Positions 1-7,799 of a stretch of DNA of 64,000 nt are shown here, piece by piece. The stretch's first letter is position 1; each line of letters starts with the position of its first letter. The stretch is from Streptomyces griseus subsp. griseus. GTDB lineage: Bacteria > Actinomycetota > Actinomycetes > Streptomycetales > Streptomycetaceae. The notes under the pieces are model-generated. The model searched no databases and was not told where the DNA came from. It was given only the letters and a program-made list of their open reading frames with translations. The translations under genes and the position numbers were made by a program. The stretch is taken from positions 62,001 through 126,000 of the forward strand of contig NZ_JOJE01000039.1 of assembly GCF_000720255.1 (NCBI RefSeq), written 5' to 3'.

Positions 1-423
1 CCGGCTGATGGCGATGTCGTCCTGCTTCAGCCGGGTCCGGTCGGTGTCCAGGGCCTCCAGGAAGACGTCGAGGTTGGGGGCGGTGGTCTGGAACTGGACG
101 TAGAGACGGCTGGTCTTCCAGTTGTTCGTCTCGTAGTAGGCGACCTTGGTGGACAGGTGCGGGACGGGCACCTGGTAGAGGCGGCGCTGCACGGTCGACG
201 GCCAGCCCGCGGTCAGACCGGTCGCCGAGTACTTCGCCTCCTTGTCCTTGCCGCTGTCACGGCTCTGGTTGGCGGAGATCACCAGGTAGCCCGCCGGCAC
301 GCCGATGAGCAGGACGATGATCAGAAGAGTGATCGCCCTGCGGCGGATCATGTGGCGGCGGTCCTCGGTCGGCCGGGGTGGCTCGTCCGGGGGCGCGGCC
401 TGGTGGGGCAGCGAGGCCGTCAT
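1..423 (-). CDS. Membrane-anchored hypothetical protein (5' part only)
   Basis: The first 141 codons of a minus-strand gene run off the left edge. The start ATG overlaps the stop of the upstream ROK kinase as ATGA, so the two are translationally coupled. Residues about 32-50 form one transmembrane segment (ITLLIIVLLIGVPAGYLVI) after a short Pro-rich cytoplasmic tail; the visible remainder should lie outside the membrane. I do not recognise a domain in the part present. Coupling to a sugar kinase is the only functional hint. Confidence 0.7.
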   Translation of the reverse strand, partial: MTASLPHQAAPPDEPPRPTEDRRHMIRRRAITLLIIVLLIGVPAGYLVISANQSRDSGKDKEAKYSATGLTAGWPSTVQRRLYQVPVPHLSTKVAYYETNNWKTSRLYVQFQTTAPNLDVFLEALDTDRTRLKQDDIAISR

Positions 424-1568
424 GCCGTGTCCCGGCTACGGCGGACGGCCTCCGCGTACCGCTCGTAGCGCTCGTAGCGCTCCACCCGGCGCCGCTTGGC
501 GCGCCGGAAGCGCCGGGCGACCAGCCGGGCGAGGTCGGCGGCTCCGACCATGCCGGCCTCGGGACCGAGCTGGGCGCGGACGATACGGGCCTCGGGGCGG
601 TAGCCGCGCCCGGTGAGGTGGCGCTTGAAGGCGTCCCTCGCGGGGCCGATCAGCAGGTCGTCGGCGGCCGAGACCCCGCCGCCGATGACGAAGCAGGAAG
701 GGTCGAGGGCGGCTGCCAGGTTCGCGATGCCGACGCCGAGCCACTGGCCGATGTCCTGGAGCAGTTCGACGCACATGGCGTCGCCCTCACGGGCCAGCTC
801 GGTGATCATCGGGCCGGTGATGTCGCCGATGTTGCCTTTGACGTGCTCGATGATCCCGTACGCCACCGGGGAGTCGGCGGCGGCCAGCTCGCGCGCCTCG
901 CGCACCAGTGCGTTGCCGGAGCTGTACTGCTCCCAGCAGCCGCGGTTGCCGCACGGGCAGCGGTGGCCGCCGGGGACGACCTGCATATGGCCGAACTCGC
1001 CCGCCACGCCGTACTTGCCCCGCTTGACCTGGCCGTCCTCCAGGATCGCGCCGCCGATACCGGTACCGAGCGTGATCATCACCAGGTGGTCCTCGCCGCG
1101 ACCGGCGCCGAAGCGCCACTCCGCCCAGGCGGCGGTGTTGGCGTCGTTGTCGACGAGGACGGGGACGGAGAGGCGATCGGAGATGCGGTCGCGCAGCGGC
1201 TCGTTGCGCCAGGACAGGTGCGGGGCGAACAGGACCCGGTTGCGGTCGGCGTCGACCCAGCCGGCGGCGCCGATGCCGACGGCGTGCACGTCGTGCCGGT
1301 CGGAGAGGTCGAGGACCAGCTCGACGATGGTGTCCTCGACGACCTTCGGGCTCTTGGACTTGTCCGGGGTCTCGGTGCGGACCTTCTCCAGGATGTTGCC
1401 GTCGGCGTCGACGACGCCCGCCATCACCTTCGTACCGCCGATGTCGATGCCGACCGTGGGCACGCGGGGCGCGGTCAGGAGCGAGCGGCGCTCCCGGGTG
1501 CCGACCGTGCGGAGTGCGGGGGCGCGCCGGGAACCGATGGGGGCGCTGAGGTCGCGGTAGGTGCTCAT
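420..1568 (-). CDS. ROK-family sugar kinase
   Basis: This 382-residue protein is a ROK-family sugar kinase, probably a cytoplasmic glucokinase-like enzyme that phosphorylates a hexose with ATP. The phosphate-binding motif GIDIGGTK begins near residue 39. The catalytic segment VDNDANTAAWAE and the GTGIGGAI motif follow, and the zinc-binding block GHRCPCGNRGCWEQ is intact. The C-terminus is Arg-rich and carries a short ERYERY repeat coded by 9-bp repeats near 460-480. The ATG at 1568 was chosen because an N-terminal extension of about 38 residues before the ROK domain is usual in streptomycete members. The exact substrate cannot be read from sequence. Confidence 0.88.
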   Translation of the reverse strand: MSTYRDLSAPIGSRRAPALRTVGTRERRSLLTAPRVPTVGIDIGGTKVMAGVVDADGNILEKVRTETPDKSKSPKVVEDTIVELVLDLSDRHDVHAVGIGAAGWVDADRNRVLFAPHLSWRNEPLRDRISDRLSVPVLVDNDANTAAWAEWRFGAGRGEDHLVMITLGTGIGGAILEDGQVKRGKYGVAGEFGHMQVVPGGHRCPCGNRGCWEQYSSGNALVREARELAAADSPVAYGIIEHVKGNIGDITGPMITELAREGDAMCVELLQDIGQWLGVGIANLAAALDPSCFVIGGGVSAADDLLIGPARDAFKRHLTGRGYRPEARIVRAQLGPEAGMVGAADLARLVARRFRRAKRRRVERYERYERYAEAVRRSRDTA

Positions 1569-1810
1569 CGGGGCTGATTCTGCCTCACGGGGGTGTGGGG
1601 TGCGGTGCGGGGGAGCCTCGGGGGTGCCGCCTCCTCTGCCGGGTGCGGATGCGTTGTGGCTGGTCGCGCCCGCGCGGCGGAGCCGCATATGACACAGCCC
1701 CGCGCCCCATGGGCGCCTACCCGCGTGTGTCCCGGATCATCGAGCGGGTTTCCGCCTGCCGGACCCTTGTCCGGACAATGAGACCAACGAGGCGGGCGCG
1801 GGTGTCCCCG

Positions 1811-2575
1811 TCAGGGCCGCACCAGGAGCTGGAACTCGAAGGAGTAGCGGCTCGGGCGGTAGGTGTGGTCGCCGAACTCGACCGCGCGGCCGGTGTCGTC
1901 GAAGGTCGTGCGCTGCATGGTGAGCAGGGGGGCGCCCTCGGGCTCGGCGAGTCGTTCGGCCTCGGCGGCGGTGGCGGCGCGGGCGCCGATGGACTGGCGG
2001 GCGCTGTGCAGGGTGATGCCGGCGGACCGCATGAGCCGGTACAGCCCGGTGGCCTCCAGTTGCGCGGTGTCCATGTCGAACAGGCCGGTGGGGAGGTGGT
2101 TGCACAGGTACGCCATCGGCTCGCCGTGCGCCAGCCGCAGCCGCTCCACCCGGTGTACGTCGCTGTCCTCGGCCACGCCGAGAGCGGCGGCGACCTCGGC
2201 GGTCGCGGGGACGACGGTGTTGACGAGGACCTTGGTCGCCGGACGCTGTCCGGCCGCCTCCAGGTCGTCGTAGAGGCTGCTGAGCTCCAGGGGGCGCTTG
2301 ACCTGGCTGTGGACGACCTGGGTGCCGACCCCGCGACGGCGCACCAGGAGGCCCTTGTCGACGAGCGACTGGATGGCCTGGCGGACGGTCGGCCGGGACA
2401 GGCCGAGCCGTGCGGCGAGCTCGATCTCGTTGCCGAGCAGGCTGCCGGGGGTCAGCGTGCCGTGCTCGATCGCGGCCTCCAGCTGCTGTGACAGCTGGAA
2501 GTACAACGGCACGGGGGAACTCCGGTCCACACGGAGTTCGAGCTGCACGGTCGGGTCCACATCTGGTTTCGGCAC
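1811..2575 (-). CDS. GntR-family (HutC/FarR subfamily) transcriptional regulator
   Basis: This 254-residue protein has an N-terminal GntR winged helix (residues about 13-80: PLYFQLSQQLEAAI, then LSRPTVRQAIQSLVDKGLL) and a C-terminal UTRA ligand-binding domain (about 95-250). It is divergent from the Gfo/Idh/MocA dehydrogenase at 2678, so it probably represses that gene in response to a sugar or polyol. The GTG at 2575 is preferred: it sits just before the conserved domain and leaves a normal 102-bp divergent region. A longer upstream reading frame has no family support. Confidence 0.88.
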   Translation of the reverse strand: MPKPDVDPTVQLELRVDRSSPVPLYFQLSQQLEAAIEHGTLTPGSLLGNEIELAARLGLSRPTVRQAIQSLVDKGLLVRRRGVGTQVVHSQVKRPLELSSLYDDLEAAGQRPATKVLVNTVVPATAEVAAALGVAEDSDVHRVERLRLAHGEPMAYLCNHLPTGLFDMDTAQLEATGLYRLMRSAGITLHSARQSIGARAATAAEAERLAEPEGAPLLTMQRTTFDDTGRAVEFGDHTYRPSRYSFEFQLLVRP

Positions 2576-2625
2576 GGGCCGAGCGTAGCTCTGTGGCCGG
2601 TTGACGGGAAGTTGTGTAGTTCGAT

Positions 2626-2671
2626 TGTCAGGACATGCGCATTGACATCGCCGTGGCTCCGTGGCCACTTT
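2626..2671. promoter_or_regulatory. Candidate operator/promoter between GntR regulator and dehydrogenase
   Basis: The 102-bp divergent spacer holds TGTCA (2626-2630) and TGACA (2643-2647) as inverted half-sites around the perfect palindrome ATGCGCAT (2635-2642). TTGACA at 2642-2647 is a good -35 for the dehydrogenase, with a weak -10 (CACTTT, 2666-2671) that would give an almost leaderless transcript. The operator role is inference from position. Confidence 0.3.
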
Positions 2672-2677
2672 GTTTTC

Positions 2678-3682
2678 ATGCGCATCGGTGTCATCGGTAC
2701 AGGTCGCATCGGGACGATCCACGCCCGCACACTCAGCCGTCACCGTGAGGTCGGTTCCCTGATCCTCACAGACGCCGACCCGGCGCGCGCGCAGGAGCTC
2801 GCGGGACGGCTCGGGGAGACGGCGGCGCCGGGAATCGACGAGATCTTCAGGTGGGGCGTGGACGCGGTGGTCATCACCACGGCCACCCAGGCACACGCCG
2901 AACTGATCGGCCGGGCGGCGCGTTCGGGGCTTCCGGTGTTCTGCGAGAAGCCCATCGCGCTGGACCTGTCGGGGACCTTACAGGCGATCGGGGAGGTCGA
3001 GACGGCGGGAACGATCCTGCAGATGGGGTTCCAGCGGCGCTTCGACACGGGCTACACGGGTGCCCGGGACGCGGTGCGGTCGGGGCGGCTGGGGCGGTTG
3101 CACACGGTCCGGGCGGTGACATCGGACGAGTCGCCGCCGGCGGCCGCGTGGCTGCCGCTGTCCGGCGGGCTGTTCCGGGACGCGCTGATCCACGACTTCG
3201 ACGTACTGCGCTGGGTGACCGGGCGCGAGGTGGTGGACGTGTACGCCGCCGGGTCCGACGCGGGACCGGCGATGTTCCGCGAGGCGGGGGACGTCGACAC
3301 GGCCGCGGCGGTCCTCACCCTGGACGGCGGTACCCTCGCGACGGCGACGGCCACCCGGTTGAACGGCGCGGGCTACGACGTCCGCATGGAGCTGGCCGGG
3401 GAGCTCGACCAGATAGTCGTCGGCCTGGACGACCGTACGCCGATCGCCTCCACGGAACCCACCGGACCACCCGCCGCCGACAAGCCGTGGAGCGGCTTCC
3501 TGGAGCGGTTCGGGCCCGCGTACGAGGCCGAGCTGGCCGCCTTCGTCGAGGTGGTCCGTGGCGAGCGGGCCAACCCGTGCGACGGCCGCGAGGCGTTGCA
3601 GGCGCTGCGGATCGCCGAGGCCTGCGACAGATCCCGGCGGGAGCGCAGACCGGTGCGCCTGGCGGAGGTCGCGGGCGGGTGA
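2678..3682 (+). CDS. Gfo/Idh/MocA-family oxidoreductase (inositol 2-dehydrogenase type)
   Basis: This 334-residue NAD(P)-dependent dehydrogenase is of the myo-inositol/scyllo-inositol dehydrogenase type. The Rossmann motif GTGRIG is at residues 7-12. The family motif EKPIALD, which holds the catalytic lysine, lies near 90-96, and DALIHDFDVLRW near 170 is the second family motif. It acts in the cytoplasm on an inositol or sugar; no other iol genes are beside it. The neighbouring ROK kinase and GntR regulator suggest a small sugar-use locus. The last 53 bases of the gene form part of a 99-bp sequence found again 338 bp downstream (see repeats). Confidence 0.88.
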   Translation: MRIGVIGTGRIGTIHARTLSRHREVGSLILTDADPARAQELAGRLGETAAPGIDEIFRWGVDAVVITTATQAHAELIGRAARSGLPVFCEKPIALDLSGTLQAIGEVETAGTILQMGFQRRFDTGYTGARDAVRSGRLGRLHTVRAVTSDESPPAAAWLPLSGGLFRDALIHDFDVLRWVTGREVVDVYAAGSDAGPAMFREAGDVDTAAAVLTLDGGTLATATATRLNGAGYDVRMELAGELDQIVVGLDDRTPIASTEPTGPPAADKPWSGFLERFGPAYEAELAAFVEVVRGERANPCDGREALQALRIAEACDRSRRERRPVRLAEVAGG

Positions 3683-5175
3683 GGCTGCGCTGCGCGGTCC
3701 TGGCGGAGGTCGCGGGCGGGTGAGGCTGCGCGCGGCGCTGGTGAGGTCACGGCGGGTGAGGGCGCACGGCCTCGGCGGCGGTCGCGGAGGTTGAGGCCGA
3801 GCTGCGCGAGGCCGAGGCGGACCGCGTCATCGCGCTCGCGAGGAGGCCGCCGGACTCGGAACGCGGCTTCTCGCCGCGCCGCCGACCAGCCGGGGTGCGG
3901 CTTCCTGAAACGGTTCGGGCCCGCGCAGCGACCGAGCCGCCCCCCTCGGACCGCGGAGGCCCCGACCGATCCCGGCGGGAGCGCAGACCGGTGCGCCTGG
4001 CGGAGGTCGCGGGCGGGTGAGGCTGCGCTGCGCGGTCCTGGCGGAGGTCGCGGGCGGGTGAGGCTGGCCAGGTCGGGGGCGCGGTCGAGCAGGGTGCGGA
4101 TCGCGGCGCGGGCTTCGAGGCGGGCCAGGGGTGCGCCGAGGCAGTAGTGGATGCCGTGGCCGAAGGCGAGGTGGGCGCGGGCGTCGCGGTGGATGTCGAA
4201 GCGGGCGGGGTCCGGGTGGCGGGCGGCGTCCCGGCCGGCGGCGGCGAGGCCGACCATCACCGCCTCGCCCTGCCCGATGGGGGTGCCGCCGATCTCCAGG
4301 GGTTCGGCCGCGTACCGGAAGGTCGCGTTCTCCACCGGCCCCTCGTAGCGCAGCATCTCCTCGACCGCGCCGTCGATCAGGGTCATGTCGGCGCGCAGGG
4401 CCGCGAGTTGGGCGGGATGGGTGAGGAGGGAATGGACACCGTTGGCGATGAGGTTGACCGTGGTCTCGAAGCCCGCGATCAGCAGGATGTAGGCCATGCC
4501 GCGCAGCTCTCCCGGGGAGAGCCGGTCGCCGTCCTCGGCGGTGGTGCGGATCAGGTCGCTCAGCAGGTCGCCGCTCGGCCCGGCGCACCGCTTGTCCTCG
4601 ATCAGCTCCCGGAGGTACGCGGCGAGCCGGACGAACGCGTCGTGCTCGCTGTCCGCGCTGGTGGGCGCGACGGCCTCCGTCGTCAGCTTCCGGAACTCGG
4701 TGCGGTCCAGCTCGGGAACGCCGAGCAGTTCGCAGATCACGGTGAGCGGCAGCGGATAGGCGAACGACTCCACGAGGTCGGCACGGCCCCGTGGCAGCAT
4801 CGCGTCCAGCAGTTCGTCGGTGATCTGCTGCACCCTGGGCCGCAGCTCCTCCACCCGCCGCGGGGTGAACGCGCGGGACACCAGCGCGCGCAGCCGGGCG
4901 TGCTGGGGCGGATCGGCGACCAGCAGGTACTTGCCGATCATCTGCTCGTCGAGGAACACCACCCCGATGCGGCTGCCGTCCTTGGCCAGCCGGGGGTCGG
5001 CGAGCGCGGCCCTCGCCTCCTCGTGCCCGACGACGAGCCAGGTCTCGTGGTGCGCGTCGGGCGGGGGCAGCCGCACCCGGTGCACCGGCCCGCGCTCCCG
5101 CAGCAGCGCGTACACCTCGTGCGGGTCCTGCCGGAACCCGGCGCCGAACTCGCCCAGGTCGACCACGTCCACCAT
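3373..5175 (-). CDS. Cytochrome P450 with a lost C-terminus and aberrant read-through tail
   Basis: Residues 1 to about 370 are a normal bacterial P450. The I-helix motif is AGFETT, the ExxR motif is EMLRYEGP, and the heme-binding loop FGHGIHYCLG precedes the L helix. Bacterial P450s are about 400 residues; this frame is 600. Homology stops after the helix ending DRAPDLA, at about base 4067, where the duplicated 3' end of the neighbouring dehydrogenase begins. The final beta strands of the fold are missing. The frame then continues about 230 residues of Arg/Pro-rich translation and ends 310 bp inside the dehydrogenase on the opposite strand. The ATG at 5175 has a strong GGGAGGGGG ribosome site. 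The gene may be a functionless truncation; misassembly at the repeat is the alternative. Confidence 0.7.
   Translation of the reverse strand: MVDVVDLGEFGAGFRQDPHEVYALLRERGPVHRVRLPPPDAHHETWLVVGHEEARAALADPRLAKDGSRIGVVFLDEQMIGKYLLVADPPQHARLRALVSRAFTPRRVEELRPRVQQITDELLDAMLPRGRADLVESFAYPLPLTVICELLGVPELDRTEFRKLTTEAVAPTSADSEHDAFVRLAAYLRELIEDKRCAGPSGDLLSDLIRTTAEDGDRLSPGELRGMAYILLIAGFETTVNLIANGVHSLLTHPAQLAALRADMTLIDGAVEEMLRYEGPVENATFRYAAEPLEIGGTPIGQGEAVMVGLAAAGRDAARHPDPARFDIHRDARAHLAFGHGIHYCLGAPLARLEARAAIRTLLDRAPDLASLTRPRPPPGPRSAASPARDLRQAHRSALPPGSVGASAVRGGRLGRCAGPNRFRKPHPGWSAARREAAFRVRRPPRERDDAVRLGLAQLGLNLRDRRRGRAPSPAVTSPAPRAASPARDLRQDRAAQPHPPATSARRTGLRSRRDLSQASAIRSACNASRPSHGLARSPRTTSTKAASSASYAGPNRSRKPLHGLSAAGGPVGSVEAIGVRSSRPTTIWSSSPASSMRTS
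3630..3728 (+). repeat. 99-bp direct repeat, copy 1 (3' end of dehydrogenase and beyond)
   Basis: This 99-bp block is identical, base for base, to 3968-4066. It covers the last codons and stop of the dehydrogenase. Each block contains a 30-bp unit beginning CCTGGCGGAGGTCG twice (3658-3687 and 3699-3728) at a 41-bp period, so the unit occurs four times in all. Confidence 0.95.
3968..4066 (+). repeat. 99-bp direct repeat, copy 2 (inside the abnormal P450 3' end)
   Basis: This is the second exact copy of 3630-3728, 338 bp away. Upstream of it, 3892-3925 also resembles the dehydrogenase at 3487-3520 (shared CGGTTCGGGCCCGCG), so the duplicated segment once reached further into that gene and has lost about 100 bp internally. 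The copy lies where the P450 should encode its last residues. Confidence 0.95.
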
Positions 5176-5219
5176 GACGCTCCCCCTCCCGTCACCGTTC
5201 CAACGCGTGGCAGCCGCGC

Positions 5220-5891
5220 TCAGTGCCCTTTGTCGTCCAGAAGTTCCGCGTCGTACGCCAAAAGGGCGATCTGCACCCGGTTGTTGAGGTCGAGCTTGGC
5301 CAGGATGCGGGAGACGTGGGTCTTGACGGTGGCGACGCTCATATAGAGCCCGGCGGCGATCTCCGCGTTGGACAGGCCCCGGCCGACGGCGACGGCGACC
5401 TCGCGTTCGCGGTCGTTGAGGACGGCGATCCGCTCACGCGCGCGGGCCCGGCGGGTGTCGGCGGTCGCGCCGGCCGCGTGCCGCATCAACTGGCGGGTGA
5501 CGGTGGGCGACAGGACGGGGTCGCCGGCCGCCACCCGGCGCACGGCGTCGAGGATCTCGGCGGGCGGGGTGTCCTTGAGGAGGAATCCGGCGGCGCCCGC
5601 GCGCAGGGCACGCAGCACCTGCTCGTCGGCATGGAAGGTGGTGAGGACGACGACCTGAGGGGCGTCCATGCGGCGGCGCAGCAATCGCGTGGCAGTCAGA
5701 CCGTCCACCGAGGGCATCCGGATGTCCATCAGGACGACGTCCGGGCGGGTGCGGTCGACGAGGGCCTCGACCTCGCCGCCGTCAGCGGCCTCGCCGACGA
5801 TCTCGACGTCCTCGGCGCCGCCCATCATGAAGGACAGACCGGTCCGCACCAGGGGGTCGTCGTCGACGAGGAGGAGTCTGATGACTGTCAT
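5220..5891 (-). CDS. NarL/FixJ-family response regulator
   Basis: This 223-residue two-component response regulator has a receiver domain at residues 1-120, with acidic pocket DDD near 10-12, phospho-acceptor Asp in VVLMDIRMP, and the conserved Lys in FLLKD. A LuxR-type HTH follows at about 150-215 (LNDREREVAVAVGRG to VKTHVSRILAKL). It lies 83 bp downstream of its cognate sensor kinase on the same strand. The ATG at 5891 begins directly with the receiver fold. It should bind DNA when phosphorylated; its targets are unknown. Confidence 0.92.
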   Translation of the reverse strand: MTVIRLLLVDDDPLVRTGLSFMMGGAEDVEIVGEAADGGEVEALVDRTRPDVVLMDIRMPSVDGLTATRLLRRRMDAPQVVVLTTFHADEQVLRALRAGAAGFLLKDTPPAEILDAVRRVAAGDPVLSPTVTRQLMRHAAGATADTRRARARERIAVLNDREREVAVAVGRGLSNAEIAAGLYMSVATVKTHVSRILAKLDLNNRVQIALLAYDAELLDDKGH

Positions 5892-5974
5892 GGGGCTTAC
5901 GTAATCACGGGACACGGCAGGCGTGTTGACGCTTTTGCCGGGTGCGTCGCGGGGGTCGGAGGAGGCCTTCCCGT

Positions 5975-7219
5975 TCACCCCCACGGCAGCCACGCCCGCA
6001 CCGTGAAGCCGCCGTCCTCGCGCGGCCCGTGCTCCAGGCGGCCCCCGGCCAGCGTCGCCCGTTCCGTCAGGCCGATCAGGCCCTGGCCGGAGCCGGGGAC
6101 GGAGGGGACCTCGCCTGCCGGGGCCGGATTGCCCACCGACACGGTGAGGCCCTCGCCCGGCGCTCCCGTGACCGCGACGGTCACCTCCGTGCCGGGGGCG
6201 TGCTTGCGGGCGTTGGTGAGGGTTTCCTGGGCGATGCGATAGGCGGTGCGGCCGATGGAGGCCGGGACGGTGTCGGGGTCGGTGACCCGGCTGTCGAGGA
6301 CGACCTTCATCCCCGCCGCACGCGACTCGGCGACCAGCGCGTCCAGTGCGCCGAGCGTCGGCTGGGGTCGCCCCGCGTCCTCGGACTCACTCGCGCGCAG
6401 TACGCCGATGATCTCCCGCAGGTCCTGAAGGGCCTCGTGGGCGCTCTCCCGGATGACACCGGCCGCCCGCGCGACCTCCTCGCGGGGTGCGTCCGGCCGG
6501 AACTCCAGCGCGCCCGCGTGCACACTGAGCAGGGTCAGCCGGTGCGCGAGCACGTCGTGCATCTCCCGGGCGATGGCCTCGCGGGCCAGCCGCTGCGCCT
6601 GTTCGGCGCGCAGCCGCGCCTCCGTCTCGGCACGCCGGGTGCGGTCCCGCAGGCTCAGCAGGAGCTGCCGTTTGGACCGCGCGAACAGGCCCCAGCCGAT
6701 GGTGGCGACGGTGAGCAGGCCGGTGAGGGCGACCACGACCTGGTACGACGCGTCGGGGTCCGGGCGCCACCGGAAGAAGAGCGGCAGCAGGGCCAAGCAG
6801 GCGCCACCCACCCAAGCCACGTACCGCATCGGCCGGTGCACGGCGAGGGTGAAGAGGGCGACCAGACCGGCGCCGCCCGCCGAGTTCGACAGGAAGCCGA
6901 CCGGGACCATCGCGACCGCGAGCCCGACCGGCCAACGGCGGCGCAGCCAGACCGCGGCGCAGGCCAGAGCACCCAGGGCCTGGTCGAAGACGGCCATGGC
7001 CCGCGGGAGGTCCGGCTCGTCGTGCACGGTCTCCGCGCCCGCGAGAGCGATACCGACGGCCAGGAAGAAGCAGGAGAAGTCGACGATCCAGTCGCGCGCG
7101 GTGCGCCGGGGGCGCCCGCCACGTGCCGCGTCGGGGTCGAACTCGTGGACCACGGCGGACGGAAACAGCCATCGCCGCCCCGCGAACGCCGGAGGGCTGT
7201 GCGCCGGCCTGTCACCCAT
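5975..7219 (-). CDS. Sensor histidine kinase (NarL-type two-component system)
   Basis: This 414-residue membrane sensor has about five to six transmembrane segments between residues 40 and 190, starting at FSCFFLAVGIALAG. A short coiled coil (RRAETEARLRAEQAQRL) leads to the HisKA_3 dimerisation domain with phospho-acceptor His in EMHDVLAHRLT. The HATPase domain shows its N box (AQETLTNARKHA) and G box (GSGQGLIGLTERA). It lacks an obvious large extracellular sensor, so it probably detects a membrane or cell-envelope signal. It forms an operon with the response regulator at 5220-5891. The ATG at 7219 follows no strong ribosome site. Confidence 0.9.
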   Translation of the reverse strand: MGDRPAHSPPAFAGRRWLFPSAVVHEFDPDAARGGRPRRTARDWIVDFSCFFLAVGIALAGAETVHDEPDLPRAMAVFDQALGALACAAVWLRRRWPVGLAVAMVPVGFLSNSAGGAGLVALFTLAVHRPMRYVAWVGGACLALLPLFFRWRPDPDASYQVVVALTGLLTVATIGWGLFARSKRQLLLSLRDRTRRAETEARLRAEQAQRLAREAIAREMHDVLAHRLTLLSVHAGALEFRPDAPREEVARAAGVIRESAHEALQDLREIIGVLRASESEDAGRPQPTLGALDALVAESRAAGMKVVLDSRVTDPDTVPASIGRTAYRIAQETLTNARKHAPGTEVTVAVTGAPGEGLTVSVGNPAPAGEVPSVPGSGQGLIGLTERATLAGGRLEHGPREDGGFTVRAWLPWG

Positions 7220-7402
7220 CACGGTCGGCAAATCTATGCGGGAGGCGCGCCTTCCGCTCCGCATCGGACGGGACGACCGACCAAAGTCGCGCCGCCGCGG
7301 ACTTTCGGCCCGCCGGCCCTGCGACGACGGCGACTTCCGCCGGACGTCATCCCGCCCCGCGGCCGATGCGGGTGGGGGGTCCGCGGGGCGAGGGTCTGCT
7401 TC

Positions 7403-7603
7403 ATGAAACAGGTGCTGGAGATAATCGGGTTCATCGCCTTCGTGCAGGGCGTGATGGGCCTGTTGCACGAGTTCGCCCACTGGGACGTGGGTCTGCTGCA
7501 ACGTCTTGACTTCCTCGACGGTCACGGCGTCTTCGCGAGCGTCGTGCTGATCGTGCTGGCGGTCGCGCTGTTCGCCGTGGCAGAGAGCCGGAAGCCGGGT
7601 TGA
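7403..7603 (+). CDS. Small two-helix membrane protein, function unknown
   Basis: This 66-residue protein starts MKQVLEIIGFIAFVQGVMG and has two hydrophobic segments (about 5-20 and 46-62) joined by a polar loop with conserved-looking Trp-Asp and Leu-Asp-Phe residues. GGGGCGAGGG upstream is a good ribosome site. It is divergent from the histidine kinase, with 183 bp between them. I recognise no named family. A strong hairpin lies downstream. Confidence 0.7.
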   Translation: MKQVLEIIGFIAFVQGVMGLLHEFAHWDVGLLQRLDFLDGHGVFASVVLIVLAVALFAVAESRKPG

Positions 7604-7650
7604 GACCGGACGCCGGGTTTGGACCGGAAGCCGGGTTGAGACCGGAAGCC
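7588..7650 (+). repeat. 18-bp tandem repeat, 3.5 copies
   Basis: Units beginning CCGGAAGCCGGGTT start at 7588, 7606, 7624 and 7642 (the last partial), with one or two changes in unit 2. The first unit contains the last codons and stop of the small membrane protein, so the array probably expanded from its 3' end. Confidence 0.9.
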
Positions 7651-7673
7651 CACCCGTCCTTCCAAAGACGTCT

Positions 7674-7707
7674 ACGGCCTGACGGTCCGGCACATGCGTC
7701 AGGCCGT
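7674..7707. terminator. Bidirectional hairpin between convergent genes
   Basis: ACGGCCTGACG (7674-7684) and CGTCAGGCCGT (7697-7707) form a perfect 11-bp stem with a 12-base loop. It lies between the small membrane gene (+) and the AI-2E family gene (-), the expected place for a shared terminator. There is no U tract, as is usual in Streptomyces. Confidence 0.75.
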
Positions 7708-7799
7708 GTGCCCCGACTGATCGCGTACCGCCCGACCGGAAGCGACGCGTGGGGTGCCCGCCGACCGCTTCTGACCGGCACCCCACTCGTGCCGACGGG

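Noticed and set aside
378..1577. Long plus-strand reading frame opposite the ROK kinase
   Set aside because: It is the mirror of a high-GC gene: Gly/Ala/Asp-rich, no motif, no ribosome site, fully antisense to a clear kinase.
7588..7650. Tandem repeats considered as a CRISPR array
   Set aside because: Units are 18 bp with no unique spacers, and there are no cas genes in the window.
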